NCBI GenBank assembly: GCA_018831195.1
Contig: JAHJDP010000072.1
Coordinates: 1 to 64,000 of the forward strand
Direction of reading: 5' to 3'
Length of the DNA: 64,000 bases
Source: Candidatus Eisenbacteria bacterium
GTDB lineage: Bacteria; Eisenbacteria; RBG-16-71-46; CAIMUX01; JAHJDP01
Below the pieces are notes generated by a model. That model was given only the letters and a program-made list of their open reading frames with translations, did no database searches and was not told the origin of the DNA. Both the position numbers and the translations under genes were made by a program. Numbering within the stretch: the stretch's first letter is position 1; every line of letters begins with the position of its first letter. Below are positions 1-8,745 of this stretch, one piece after another.

Positions 1-1
1 T

Positions 2-85
2 ATGGATGCTTTCACAGCCGCACGGATCGACAGCCTGATAAGAGAGGTCTTTACCGGTTCGGAGAAGCAGAATTCAGTAGCCTAG
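2..85 (+). CDS. possible 3' end of an upstream gene
   Basis: An open frame enters from the left edge and stops at TAG 83-85, giving about 27 residues (ending GSEKQNSVA). Of the three forward frames it has the most protein-like composition, and it is followed by a rho-independent terminator at 288-322, which fits the end of a plus-strand transcript. Too little is visible to name a family, and the other frames are also short, so this is a weak call. Confidence 0.3.
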   Translation: MDAFTAARIDSLIREVFTGSEKQNSVA

Positions 86-287
86 GTGCAGAAGCGAGGA
101 GCCATACTCAGAGATTTGACAGGAAACTTGGGACTTGACCGTACAAGAAGACCCAGTACAAGAAGGTTCAGGCTCGCACGAGGACGACGCGTCCCCGCGC
201 AACGGCCAAGACGCGGACGTACAAGCGTCAGACGGTTCGGAAAGCAGCCTAGAACACACCTATTTTGTTCTGGACTCGGGCTTTTTT
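86..287. other. intergenic stretch with no recognised gene
   Basis: This stretch is GC-rich and has three scattered GTACAAG heptamers. Two short overlapping frames run through it, one acidic and one arginine-rich, but both read through the terminator hairpin and neither has a convincing ribosome-binding site. I see no gene here; it is probably the 3' untranslated part of the upstream transcript. Confidence 0.4.
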
Positions 288-322
288 GGGGCGCTCTCCC
301 GTAGAGCGCCCCGGGTCTTTTT
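288..322 (+). terminator. rho-independent terminator
   Basis: A perfect 10-bp GC-rich stem (288-297 with 303-312) closes a 5-base loop and is followed by GGGTCTTTTT. The T run lies only on the plus-strand side, so it terminates plus-strand transcription from the left edge before the next gene. Confidence 0.85.
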
Positions 323-388
323 GGGCCTCTTTTGGGGCTCCTTCATGAAATCATTTCGAATCATCAACGACTTGACCTCACCCTCGAC

Positions 389-417
389 TTGACCTTAACC
401 GCAACCCTTCCTAGCAT
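389..417 (+). promoter_or_regulatory. candidate sigma-70 promoter for the SAM hydroxide adenosyltransferase gene
   Basis: TTGACC (389-394) and TAGCAT (412-417) are separated by 17 bases. They match the -35 consensus at 5 of 6 and the -10 at 4 of 6 positions. The site lies between the terminator and the start at 474, where a new promoter is needed. Motif evidence only. Confidence 0.35.
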
Positions 418-473
418 GAGGCTAGATCGGGCTTGGGTGAGAGTGTCGGCCGGCGCATAAGAAAAAGAGTCGC

Positions 474-1325
474 ATGGGGGGAATGTCCGTGAGTTTCAAA
501 TCCTGTGGTGTTGTGACCCTTCTGACAGATTTTGGAACACGCGATGAGTATGTGGGATCGATGAAAGGGGTCATTCTGTCCATCTCATCCGAAACAAGGA
601 TCATCGATATTACGCATGAGGTGCCGCCGCAGGATATTATGAGCGCCGCCTTCATTTTAGGAAATTGCTATCATCATTTTCCGCCGGGCACCGTCCACTG
701 TGTCGTAGCCGACCCCGGTGTCGGTTCAGAGCGTAAACCCCTATTGGTCGTCACCGAGAAATACGCCTTTGTCGGCCCCGATAACGGTGTCTTTTCCCGG
801 ATCTATTCCCTGGAAGAAAAGGTCGAGGTTCGTGAGATCACGAATCAGCAATTTCAGCGGGATGAGATCAGCGATACGTTTCATGGGCGGGATATATTCT
901 CACCGGCGGCCGCCCATCTTTCCCGGGGCGCCGCGGTGGTCGATGTTGGTCCTGTGATCGATTGTTATGTCGAGGTGCGACCGGCGCAACCGGAGACCTG
1001 GCACAACATGATCAAGGGTGAAGCGATCCATATTGATAGCTACGGGAATATCATCACTAATATCAGTCAGAAACTTTTCAAGAGCGTCATCGCGGGAAGA
1101 TCCTTTCTCATTGAAATCAACGGCCGCAAGATCAATCGTCTCACACGAACCTATCAGGATGGGGAAATGGGGAAGTTCCTCGCCCTCTTTGGATCCACGG
1201 GGATGTTGGAAATCTCGGTTCGGGGAGGATCCGCTCAGCGGCGGATTGGAGCCGGGAAAGGGGACTTTGTCCTCGTCAACATCGTTGGTGAGGGGATTTC
1301 AACCGCTCAGGAACCGATGTTTTAG
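474..1325 (+). CDS. SAM hydroxide adenosyltransferase (DUF62 family)
   Basis: This 283-residue protein matches the DUF62 / SAM hydroxide adenosyltransferase family, which hydrolyses S-adenosylmethionine to adenosine and methionine and is related to fluorinase and chlorinase. Visible hallmarks are LLTDFGTRDEYVGSMKG near residues 16-32, a GPDNGV motif near 102, TFHGRDIFSPAAAHL near 135 and DSYGNIITNI in the C-terminal barrel. Length is normal for the family. ATG 474 has an AAAAGAG ribosome-binding site about 5 bases upstream; ATG 483 in the same frame is a possible alternative. It stands alone, with the next gene 180 bases away, and context gives no hint of its role. Confidence 0.9.
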   Translation: MGGMSVSFKSCGVVTLLTDFGTRDEYVGSMKGVILSISSETRIIDITHEVPPQDIMSAAFILGNCYHHFPPGTVHCVVADPGVGSERKPLLVVTEKYAFVGPDNGVFSRIYSLEEKVEVREITNQQFQRDEISDTFHGRDIFSPAAAHLSRGAAVVDVGPVIDCYVEVRPAQPETWHNMIKGEAIHIDSYGNIITNISQKLFKSVIAGRSFLIEINGRKINRLTRTYQDGEMGKFLALFGSTGMLEISVRGGSAQRRIGAGKGDFVLVNIVGEGISTAQEPMF

Positions 1326-1507
1326 ACTTCTGTAAGCAGTTGTTGGATAAGGGATTCTGGGAAGAAAAAAGGAGCAGGCCCGTGCCATGGGAATGCCCTT
1401 TGGCCGATTGAACCGAAACATGTTATTCTTAAAACAGAACGTCATCGGATAGTACCCTGTAAACAAAACACCTTGTGCCTGACCGGCCGCACTGGAGGTA
1501 TCACCGC

Positions 1508-2872
1508 ATGACCCGGATCCTCATCATATGTCTCGGCCTCGCGTTTATGTCGTCATCGGTGGGGGCCTACGATGTCTATTATGGCAGTTTTCATTCCCAT
1601 ACGGCCTATTCCGACGGTATCGGGACTGTCGCACAGGCCTATACCTGTGCGAGGGACACGGCCCATATTGATGTCCTAGCCATCACCGACCATACCCATA
1701 TGCTCACCGCGACAGAGTGGAATAACACGATGGCGGCGGCGGAAGCCTTCACGGAGGACGGCGTCTTTGTCGCCTTGTGCGCTCAGGAGTTTGGAAACCT
1801 GAACGATTTCGGGCATATCGGGATCCTCTTTACACCGGTCCGCAATCCTAATTCGACGTCCAACCTGCCGGCAACGTATAATTTTATCCAATCCTATAAC
1901 GGCGTCGGAAATTTTTGTCATCCCAGTTCCAGTTATGGTTCCTGGTTTGACAATTTCTACTATTACTCATCTTACGGCGACGCCATGCACAGCCTCGAAA
2001 TCCGCAACGGCCTCCGGGTCGACGATTATGAGCCGGAATTCATTTATGCTCTGAACAAGGGCTGGAAACTCGGACCGTTTGCGAATCAGGATAATCATGA
2101 GGGCGAATGGGGGATGCAGCAAAATCCTAATGACGGCGGCGCCATCTATCTTACAGGGACCTTGTTGGACAACCTGACTTACGATGATGTTTATAACGCC
2201 CTGCGAAACCGGCACTTTTTCGCGATGGAAGAGGATCCTCCCGGCGACCGGATCAAAATGTGGTATTGGGTCAACGATTCGATCATGGGATCGGTCATTG
2301 AAAGTGAAGGTCCCGTCGATTTTACGGCCCATGTCGAAGCAGCGAATGGAACGAGTCTCTTCAACCGGATTGACCTCTTCGAAGATGGTGTCATCATCAA
2401 TTCACAAGTGCTTATCGGAACAACGATCGACTACGCACACTCGGTAACGATCGCGAATGAGGAAAGCCATTATTATTTCATCCGCGCCCGGCAGGTTGAT
2501 GGCGACTATGCCTGGAGCAGCCCGGTTTGGGTTCAGCATACGCCCTCATCCGGCCTTGCGGATCCCCTTGAGGGGGTGAACGCGCATGGCGTCGAACTTC
2601 TGCCGAACACGCCGAATCCCTTTTCCCCGCGGACTCAGATCCGCTATGAAAGTGACGGAGTCATGGCGGGCCCGATCGGCATGACCATCCATGATGTAAC
2701 GGGTCGGCGGGTCCGTGATTTGGGGCTTGTAGCCGCCACAACAGGGGTTCATCGTGTGAATTGGGATGGACGTGATGACGGTGGCAGGGATCTGCCGTCG
2801 GGAATCTATCTGGTGCGTCTCGAAACGGCCCATCATCTTGTCCGCAGCCAGAGGATCCTGCTGACACGGTGA
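1508..2872 (+). CDS. secreted PHP-domain metallohydrolase with FlgD-like C-terminal domain
   Basis: The 454-residue product has a signal peptide (about residues 1-20, cleaved after SVGA), then a PHP/CehA-type metal-dependent hydrolase domain. Metal ligands are visible in SFHSHTAYSDG near residue 26, AITDHTH near 60, CAQEFGNLNDFGH near 95 and NQDNHEGEWG near 200. The last 90 residues (LPNTPNPFSPRTQIRYE to SGIYLVRLE) form a FlgD-like Ig fold of the kind found at the C-termini of secreted proteins in Eisenbacteria and FCB-related phyla, probably for surface sorting. The start is ATG 1508, behind GGAGG with 9-base spacing; an upstream GTG at 1475 is less likely. The substrate is unknown; family members cleave phosphoesters. 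Confidence 0.8.
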   Translation: MTRILIICLGLAFMSSSVGAYDVYYGSFHSHTAYSDGIGTVAQAYTCARDTAHIDVLAITDHTHMLTATEWNNTMAAAEAFTEDGVFVALCAQEFGNLNDFGHIGILFTPVRNPNSTSNLPATYNFIQSYNGVGNFCHPSSSYGSWFDNFYYYSSYGDAMHSLEIRNGLRVDDYEPEFIYALNKGWKLGPFANQDNHEGEWGMQQNPNDGGAIYLTGTLLDNLTYDDVYNALRNRHFFAMEEDPPGDRIKMWYWVNDSIMGSVIESEGPVDFTAHVEAANGTSLFNRIDLFEDGVIINSQVLIGTTIDYAHSVTIANEESHYYFIRARQVDGDYAWSSPVWVQHTPSSGLADPLEGVNAHGVELLPNTPNPFSPRTQIRYESDGVMAGPIGMTIHDVTGRRVRDLGLVAATTGVHRVNWDGRDDGGRDLPSGIYLVRLETAHHLVRSQRILLTR

Positions 2873-2921
2873 TCGATGAGGCTGAAGCCCCCACAGGGAA
2901 GAGGGATAAGGGCTCGGAATC

Positions 2922-3479
2922 ATGAATTGGCTTGATGTCGTTCTATCCATCATTTTCATACTCTCCATCATTGTGAGTGTTCGGCAGGGATTGATCAAAG
3001 AGGCGACAAGTCTGATCGGTCTGGTCCTCGCTCTCCTCATCGCTTCAAAGCTCTTCCAGTCGGTCGCGGAGTCTCTTGCCGATAAAATTGGGAGCGGACC
3101 GCTCCTCGCCATGGCCGCCTTTATCCTCGTCTTCCTCATTGTCTATCTGGGAGTCCTGCTTCTGGGCCATGTGCTCTCCAAGTCGCTGAAGATACTAAAA
3201 ATGCAATGGCTGGACCGGCTTCTGGGCTCCGTTTTTGGCGCGGCCCGCGGCATCCTTCTCCTCGTCTTCATTTTGATTACCCTTCTTCTCATTCTGCCTT
3301 CATCCCATCCCAGCCCGATTCTTCAATCCTCTTTCGCGTACAGTTACGCGGAGCCTGTTATCCGGCTGGTGGGACATCTCCTGCCCTCATCGGTTGGAGA
3401 TGAGATTGAAGACCGGGATACTTTTCATCGCAGTGGGATGAAGCCCCTACAAAACCCAATCCGGACAATCTCGATCTAG
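2922..3479 (+). CDS. cvpA: CvpA family membrane protein
   Basis: The 185-residue protein begins NWLDVVLSIIFILSIIVSVRQG, the typical CvpA opening, and has four hydrophobic segments (about residues 5-22, 25-45, 63-87 and 104-125) with a polar tail. CvpA proteins are inner-membrane proteins first linked to colicin V production and later to envelope homeostasis; the molecular role is unsettled. It lies 49 bases after the PHP gene and may share its transcript. Length fits the family. Confidence 0.8.
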   Translation: MNWLDVVLSIIFILSIIVSVRQGLIKEATSLIGLVLALLIASKLFQSVAESLADKIGSGPLLAMAAFILVFLIVYLGVLLLGHVLSKSLKILKMQWLDRLLGSVFGAARGILLLVFILITLLLILPSSHPSPILQSSFAYSYAEPVIRLVGHLLPSSVGDEIEDRDTFHRSGMKPLQNPIRTISI

Positions 3480-3638
3480 TCCCGCGCCCGGCGACAAAAC
3501 AAAACTTCAGAGGGCAACAACAACTTGGGGATCGAGAAAAACAACGAGAGGATTTCATCGAACGCTCTTTCATGATTTAATAAGAATTCCACGAAGTTAT
3601 CCTGGTGCAACAGAGGAGACAGGGGAGGAGATCGAGCA

Positions 3639-4166
3639 TTGGCGTTCCAACTCTTCAAGACTCAGATCGAGTTTATACATGGCGCCTATACCGAGCCACC
3701 GGCCGACGGATTGATCATTCCGGCCAATGATCACCTTTGGATGGGGACCGGACCGGCCCGCCTGATTAAAGAGGCCGGGGGGGAGGAGATCGAGAGGGAG
3801 GCGGTCAAAGAAGGTCCGGTGGGAATGGGAGATGTGGTGGTGACGGCGGCGGGGAAACTGCCCTTTAAGCATATTTTGCACGCCGCTCTCATGAGTCAGG
3901 ATCTTCATATCAGCGCCGAGACATTAGGTCTCGCTCTACAAAACGCCATCCAACGGGCGGCGAAACTGAAGCTGAAGCATATCAATTTCGCCGTTCCCCT
4001 CGAGACCGGCGATCGCCCTTTGCGGCCGGATATCCTCGCGGAAATGATCCGCGTTCTTTTCCGCGTGCTCGAGGAGATCGAAGGGATCAAGACCCTGCGT
4101 CTTGTGGTGGCCAATGAGAGCAGCAAAAAGATTATGCACGATGCTTTCTTGCATGCGCTCTATTAG
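3639..4166 (+). CDS. macro domain protein (ADP-ribose binding)
   Basis: The 175-residue single-domain protein fits the macro fold that binds or removes ADP-ribose. The adenine/ribose-binding region is visible as DGLIIPANDHLWMGTGPARLIKEAGG (long motif, residues about 24-49; key residues N, GTG and IKEAGG). A GMGDVVVTAAGKLPFKHILHA segment and a late VANESSKKIMHDAFLHAL helix follow. The start is TTG 3639: AGGGGAGGAG sits 8 bases upstream and no ATG or GTG fits better. It stands alone between CvpA and a convergent Yip1 gene, so its substrate (protein, RNA or O-acetyl-ADP-ribose) cannot be inferred. Confidence 0.85.
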   Translation: MAFQLFKTQIEFIHGAYTEPPADGLIIPANDHLWMGTGPARLIKEAGGEEIEREAVKEGPVGMGDVVVTAAGKLPFKHILHAALMSQDLHISAETLGLALQNAIQRAAKLKLKHINFAVPLETGDRPLRPDILAEMIRVLFRVLEEIEGIKTLRLVVANESSKKIMHDAFLHALY

Positions 4167-4175
4167 AGAAATTTG

Positions 4176-4952
4176 TTAAAGTCCTATAAAGGCGCCCCAC
4201 TGGGTTCCTGTGACCAGGAATGCAACAGCGATCCGGATGAGAGCCCAGATAGCCCAAATGGTAACGGCGATACCCAAACCCTGGCCGGGCCGGATTTTCG
4301 CAACCAAGGCCAGGCCGATCCCCACGACAATCACATACCAGACGTCAAAAATGTCAAAGACATTGAGCGCATTACGCAGCTTTGATCCGATTTCCCCAAC
4401 GGGGAGCAAGGCCAAACTCGTGTAAACATCGAGTGACTGCTGATGCAATTTCATCGGCAGGGTCAGGATAGACTTCGGGACATAAACAAGACTCGCCAGA
4501 CCGACGGTGGATACGATTCCCCAAAAACGGGCCGATCCGCCGCAAACGAAATTCGTTCCCAGCCAGTAGAGCAAGGCCGGCAAGGCGAGGCCGAGGCAGA
4601 AGAAACCCACGAGGCCGCCCACAAAACCCAATATCTCGGAGACCACACCGCCATCAGACTGTCCCTCGATCCCCTCCAAGGCCTTTTCCCGCATTTCTTG
4701 AGACATGTCAGTTTGGCTGATCCGTTCTCTCATCCGCTCGACCGTCAGGGGGCGGAGCATATGCCCCTCAAACGTCTGAAGGGCCGCCAGAAGGATCAGA
4801 GGGAGAATCCAGGCGGTGGCTGGGAGACGCCCCGCAAAGGCGGCGCTTGGTGAAACGAAAACATTGATGATTCGCTGGAAAAAACCGGGGGTCTCCCCGG
4901 AAGATTCCATTCTTGCTGGCGTTGGGGGCGGGTTCAGTGTGTTATCTTCCAT
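4176..4952 (-). CDS. Yip1-domain integral membrane protein
   Basis: The 258-residue minus-strand protein opens with a proline-rich cytoplasmic stretch, then GFFQRIINVFVSPSAAFAG, the amphipathic entry typical of bacterial Yip1 proteins. About five hydrophobic helices follow, from AWILPLILLAAL to the C-terminus. Bacterial members are uncharacterised membrane proteins. ATG 4952 is chosen because GAGGAG lies 5 bases upstream; an upstream in-frame ATG at 4988 lacks one. Its 3' end converges with the macro-domain gene, leaving only 9 bases between stops. Confidence 0.7.
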   Translation of the reverse strand: MEDNTLNPPPTPARMESSGETPGFFQRIINVFVSPSAAFAGRLPATAWILPLILLAALQTFEGHMLRPLTVERMRERISQTDMSQEMREKALEGIEGQSDGGVVSEILGFVGGLVGFFCLGLALPALLYWLGTNFVCGGSARFWGIVSTVGLASLVYVPKSILTLPMKLHQQSLDVYTSLALLPVGEIGSKLRNALNVFDIFDVWYVIVVGIGLALVAKIRPGQGLGIAVTIWAIWALIRIAVAFLVTGTQWGAFIGL

Positions 4953-5322
4953 AGTGACTCCTCGTGGAGAAGTTGCCTTGAGCTTCAATAGGACCTGGCC
5001 TGCATGCTGAAGGCCATTTGTGACTCTGTCAAGAACGTGCGGAGGGGCAAGATTTGGTTTAGATGTACCTGGTTTTGAGCTTGTAATAGACTGACTGGTA
5101 GACAGATATCACAATTCGACCGGTGAATTTCATTCGGGAACAGGCGACAGAAGTGATGATTTCGGTTTTCCAAGCCCCTTGAGACCCCCACGGATATCCG
5201 AAATCTTTCGAACTCACTTCATTTTAAGCCGCTTAACTCCTGAAGATGGCTCTTCCAATGGGCCGATACTATATGTAACGTCCCTCACCGGTCTCTGTAG
5301 GGACATCGGAGGTTCAGGCATC
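4953..5322. other. divergent intergenic region before the exopolysaccharide operon
   Basis: About 370 bases separate the minus-strand Yip1 gene from the plus-strand polysaccharide operon, so promoters for both should lie here. I see no gene, no strong hairpin and no clean sigma-54 or sigma-70 site. It is more AT-rich than the neighbouring genes around 5040-5110 and 5200-5280, which is compatible with promoters. Confidence 0.4.
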
Positions 5323-7761
5323 TTGAATATGAAACGGGTCTTGCTTACCGCCATTGATGCGGCACTGATAAATTTGGCTGTTTTGTGCGCTCTTTGGCTG
5401 CGCTTTGACGGCCGGGTTCCGCCGAACTATCTCCATACTTTCCTCATTGTGACCCCGTTTCATACCACCCTCGTTCTCTTGATCCTGCACATCTGGAAAG
5501 TGAATCGATCTTTATGGCGCTATGCTGGAATCCCTACGGCGATTTCCCTTCTACAAGCGCTGACCCTGGAACACTTCGTCGCTTTCATCGCCAACGGCGT
5601 TTTGACCCCGCATCCCTTTCCCCGGTCGGTCATCATCCTCTCCTGGATCCTCTCCGTCGGGCTTTTCGCGGGCAGCCGCTTTTTTTGGAAGCTCTACCGT
5701 GGCGGGATTCTCATTCCTGCGCGCCGGAAGGGACGTAGGATCCTGATTGCCGGGGCGGGGGATATCGGCGCCGTCGTCGCCCGCGAGCTGCAGCGGGTTG
5801 AGATGGGCAACGGTTACCCGGTGGGTTTCGCCGATGATGATCCTCATAAAAAGGGCCGGATGATCGAGAATCTTGAAGTGCTGGGGACAACTTTTGACAT
5901 ACCCCGGCTCATCCGCGAAAAGCAGATCGATGAAGTCATTGTTGCGGCTCCCTCGGCGCCGAGCCGCTTGATGCGCCAGATCTTTGAATATGGGTTGAAA
6001 GCCGGTATCTGGGTTCGAACCGTTCCCTCCCTTGCTAATTTCATCGAGGGCAAAGGGGCTCTGCGCCAGGTCCGGGAGGTCTCCATTGAAGACCTTTTAG
6101 GGCGGGATCCCGTCCAGATTGATCAAGAGGGGATCGAGTCGTTTCTCTCGAATAAGAGAATTCTCGTCACCGGCGCCGGCGGCTCAATCGGATCGGAGTT
6201 GTGCCGGCAAATCTTCAGATTCCGGCCCTCGCGCCTCATCGCGCTGGATCATGATGAAAACAGGCTGACCTATCTTGGGATTGAGCTGACCGCGCAGGAT
6301 CCGACACTGGATCTTCTTCTAGTCGTCGGCGATATCCGCGATGAGAAGGGAATGGATGCCCTCACCGAGCAGCATCGCCCGCACGTTATCTTTCATGCCG
6401 CGGCTCACAAACATGTCCCGCTCCTCGAAGACAGGCCTCGCGAAGCGATCCGCAATAACATTCAAGGGACGCTCAATGTCGCCCGGGCGGCTCAAAAATA
6501 TGAAGCCGAGGCGATGGTCCTCATATCCACCGACAAGGCGGTCGACCCGACCAATGTCATGGGCGCCTCCAAACGCGGGTGTGAGTTGATTATTCAGGCG
6601 CTCGGGCAAAACAGTAAAACCGTTCTCACCGCTGTCCGATTCGGAAATGTAATGGGCAGCCAGGGAAGCGTCATTCCGATTTTCAGGCGTCAATTAGCCA
6701 AGGGGGGGCCGCTCACCGTCACGCATCCCCTGGCGCGGCGATACTTTATGACGGTTCCCGAAGCGGCGCAACTTGTTCTCCAAGCCGCCTCCTTTGGCCG
6801 GTCTGGAGATATCTTCATCCTGGATATGGGCGAGCAGGTTCGCATCCTCGATGTGGCCCGGCAGCTTATTCAATTGTCAGGTCTGGAGCCGGATGTCGAT
6901 ATCCCGATCGTCTTCACCGGGCTGAGACCGGGCGAGAAACTGGAAGAGGAACTCCTCACCGACGGTGAGCGGGTTCGCACGACCCGCCACGCAAAAGTCT
7001 TCCGCTGCAACTTGGAATCGACCGACCCGCAGAAGACGCTCGCAAGGGTTCAGGATCTTATCGCCAAAGCTGAAAAGATGTCGACCGTCGAGTTGAAGGG
7101 GCTGTTGAATCAGCTGGTGCCGGAGTATCAACCAAACGCTGTGCTGGCTCCCTTGCCGGACAAAGAGCCCGAGAAAAGGGGAGAAAGCGAACCGGGTGCG
7201 TCCCCGCAGGATTCCGATCTCAAACCGTCGCTGAGTGGGATCCGAAACGACCAGGCGCCACCATGGAGCGACCGGATTCTCGCGGGATTGGGATTGATGA
7301 CACTCGGACCTCCATTGATCATCATGTTGAGTATGCGCAGGCTGTTGGGTCCCGAGGATGTTCTCCTGATCCGTGAAGTCAGGGTGGGAGCGGACCGCAG
7401 GGGCGAAGAGCGCCGGCGTCCAACGGGGTGGGCTCCTATCGATCGACGCTACCAGGATCGGCGCCATCGGAATCTGGGTGGGCGCCCCTATTCCGCTTTT
7501 CGCATCCGTTTCAGGCCGGGGCATGGACCACGATGGATAAGACCCTTGGACCGGTGGATGAGATCGGTGAAGGCCGGTGCGTTGCCCGGCTTGTTAAATG
7601 TTCTTCGGGGGCATGCGACTCTGGCGGATTTGTATCCCGGTCGGCCGATGCCTCATGATATTGAAATTCATGATTATAAAGGGAACGGTGATGGTGACCC
7701 TGCGGAGCATTCCTCTCATGGGCCGGCAATCCCCGAATCCCAGCGGAGAAGGCTGACATGA
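5323..7761 (+). CDS. FlaA1/PglF-type nucleotide-sugar 4,6-dehydratase fused to a degenerate sugar-transferase domain
   Basis: The ~812-residue protein has four N-terminal membrane helices, a CoA-binding-like Rossmann domain (RILIAGAGDIGAVVAREL near 140) and a catalytic SDR domain with VTGAGGSIGSELCRQI near 282 and STDKAVDPTNVMGASKR near 402. The Met in place of the SDR Tyr is normal for the FlaA1/WbpM/PglF group, which makes UDP-2-acetamido-4-keto-6-deoxy sugars from UDP-GlcNAc. From about residue 640 there is an unusual extension resembling a bacterial sugar transferase but with its catalytic region eroded. TTG 5323 has GGAGG 10 bases upstream; ATG 5329 is the alternative. This is the first gene of the operon and overlaps the next by ATGA. 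Confidence 0.85.
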   Translation: MNMKRVLLTAIDAALINLAVLCALWLRFDGRVPPNYLHTFLIVTPFHTTLVLLILHIWKVNRSLWRYAGIPTAISLLQALTLEHFVAFIANGVLTPHPFPRSVIILSWILSVGLFAGSRFFWKLYRGGILIPARRKGRRILIAGAGDIGAVVARELQRVEMGNGYPVGFADDDPHKKGRMIENLEVLGTTFDIPRLIREKQIDEVIVAAPSAPSRLMRQIFEYGLKAGIWVRTVPSLANFIEGKGALRQVREVSIEDLLGRDPVQIDQEGIESFLSNKRILVTGAGGSIGSELCRQIFRFRPSRLIALDHDENRLTYLGIELTAQDPTLDLLLVVGDIRDEKGMDALTEQHRPHVIFHAAAHKHVPLLEDRPREAIRNNIQGTLNVARAAQKYEAEAMVLISTDKAVDPTNVMGASKRGCELIIQALGQNSKTVLTAVRFGNVMGSQGSVIPIFRRQLAKGGPLTVTHPLARRYFMTVPEAAQLVLQAASFGRSGDIFILDMGEQVRILDVARQLIQLSGLEPDVDIPIVFTGLRPGEKLEEELLTDGERVRTTRHAKVFRCNLESTDPQKTLARVQDLIAKAEKMSTVELKGLLNQLVPEYQPNAVLAPLPDKEPEKRGESEPGASPQDSDLKPSLSGIRNDQAPPWSDRILAGLGLMTLGPPLIIMLSMRRLLGPEDVLLIREVRVGADRRGEERRRPTGWAPIDRRYQDRRHRNLGGRPYSAFRIRFRPGHGPRWIRPLDRWMRSVKAGALPGLLNVLRGHATLADLYPGRPMPHDIEIHDYKGNGDGDPAEHSSHGPAIPESQRRRLT

Positions 7762-8732
7762 GGAAAAGCTATCTGATCCGACTTGGAGTGGGTCTTGCGG
7801 CCGTGCTGTTCATTCTCTCAATAGGAGCGGGGAGCGCCGCTGCCGCGGATCCGTATATTATCGGGCCCGAAGATGTCCTGGCCATTTCCGTCTGGGAGCA
7901 CCCGGAACTCTCTCTCGCGGTAACGGTGAACCAGAGCGGTGAGTTTACTTTTCCGCCGATCGGCGAGGTCACGGCTGTCGGACGCAGTCCGCGGGCGTTG
8001 GCCCGGCATCTTGAAGAAATTCTGGAGACATTCCTCCGGCAAAGAGTCCAGGTGACAGTGACGGTTTCCGAATATAACAGCCGGCGTGTCCATGTGACCG
8101 GCGCCGTCAACACACCCGGCCGTTATAGCTTTTCAGAGATCCCGCACCTCCTCGAGATCCTCGGTCTGGCCGGTGGGCCTTCACCCATGGCCGACCTCAC
8201 CCGCGTCCGGATTCTTAGGACGGCGGTGGCCGAGACGACCTCGATCGTCGTGAATATGGATCAAGTCCTTCACTCCGGTAATCTCGGCATTGTTCCCAAA
8301 CTGATCGCCGGTGATGTTATCTACGTGCCTTCCCGTGTCGATGAGGGGCAGGTTGTCGTCCCTGGAGAAGCGGGCGTCGCCTACGTCCTTGGCGCCGTCG
8401 CCCGGCCGGGCCCTGTCCGGGTCGGTGGCGGGCTGGCCCTGACACGGCTGCTCTCCGTTGTTGGTGGGATTCTGCCGGGTGGCGAGGCGGAAAAAGTCCG
8501 TGTTTTGACTCTGGGGAATGGGGAAGTCTCACCCTGGGTCATGGAATCCAATGTAAAGGAGATGCTGGAAACAGGCGAAATCGGGCCCTCTGTGCTTCCC
8601 GGAGAGTTGGTCTATGTTCCTCCTTATGAACCGGGTGTTCTCCAATCAGCGCGGAATGCCATTGTCGAATTCGGAGGTCTCTCAAGAGATATTGTGAATA
8701 TCCTCCTCATAATCGATTACCTAAACAACTAA
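7758..8732 (+). CDS. Wza-like polysaccharide export protein with SLBB domains
   Basis: The 324-residue product has a signal peptide ending near AAAA (residue 30), a poly-export domain beginning DPYIIGPEDVLAISVWEHPEL, then two SLBB-type beta-grasp repeats (about 112-190 and 205-290, each with a RVHVTGAVNTPG- or VAYVLGAVARPG-like start). Family members form the outer-membrane/periplasmic channel for capsule or exopolysaccharide. No lipobox cysteine is visible, unlike Wza itself. The C-terminal RDIVNILLIIDYLNN could be the outer-membrane helix. It is translationally coupled to the dehydratase (ATGA overlap) and followed by its usual Wzc partner. Confidence 0.88.
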   Translation: MRKSYLIRLGVGLAAVLFILSIGAGSAAAADPYIIGPEDVLAISVWEHPELSLAVTVNQSGEFTFPPIGEVTAVGRSPRALARHLEEILETFLRQRVQVTVTVSEYNSRRVHVTGAVNTPGRYSFSEIPHLLEILGLAGGPSPMADLTRVRILRTAVAETTSIVVNMDQVLHSGNLGIVPKLIAGDVIYVPSRVDEGQVVVPGEAGVAYVLGAVARPGPVRVGGGLALTRLLSVVGGILPGGEAEKVRVLTLGNGEVSPWVMESNVKEMLETGEIGPSVLPGELVYVPPYEPGVLQSARNAIVEFGGLSRDIVNILLIIDYLNN

Positions 8733-8745
8733 AAGGCAGGATGGC

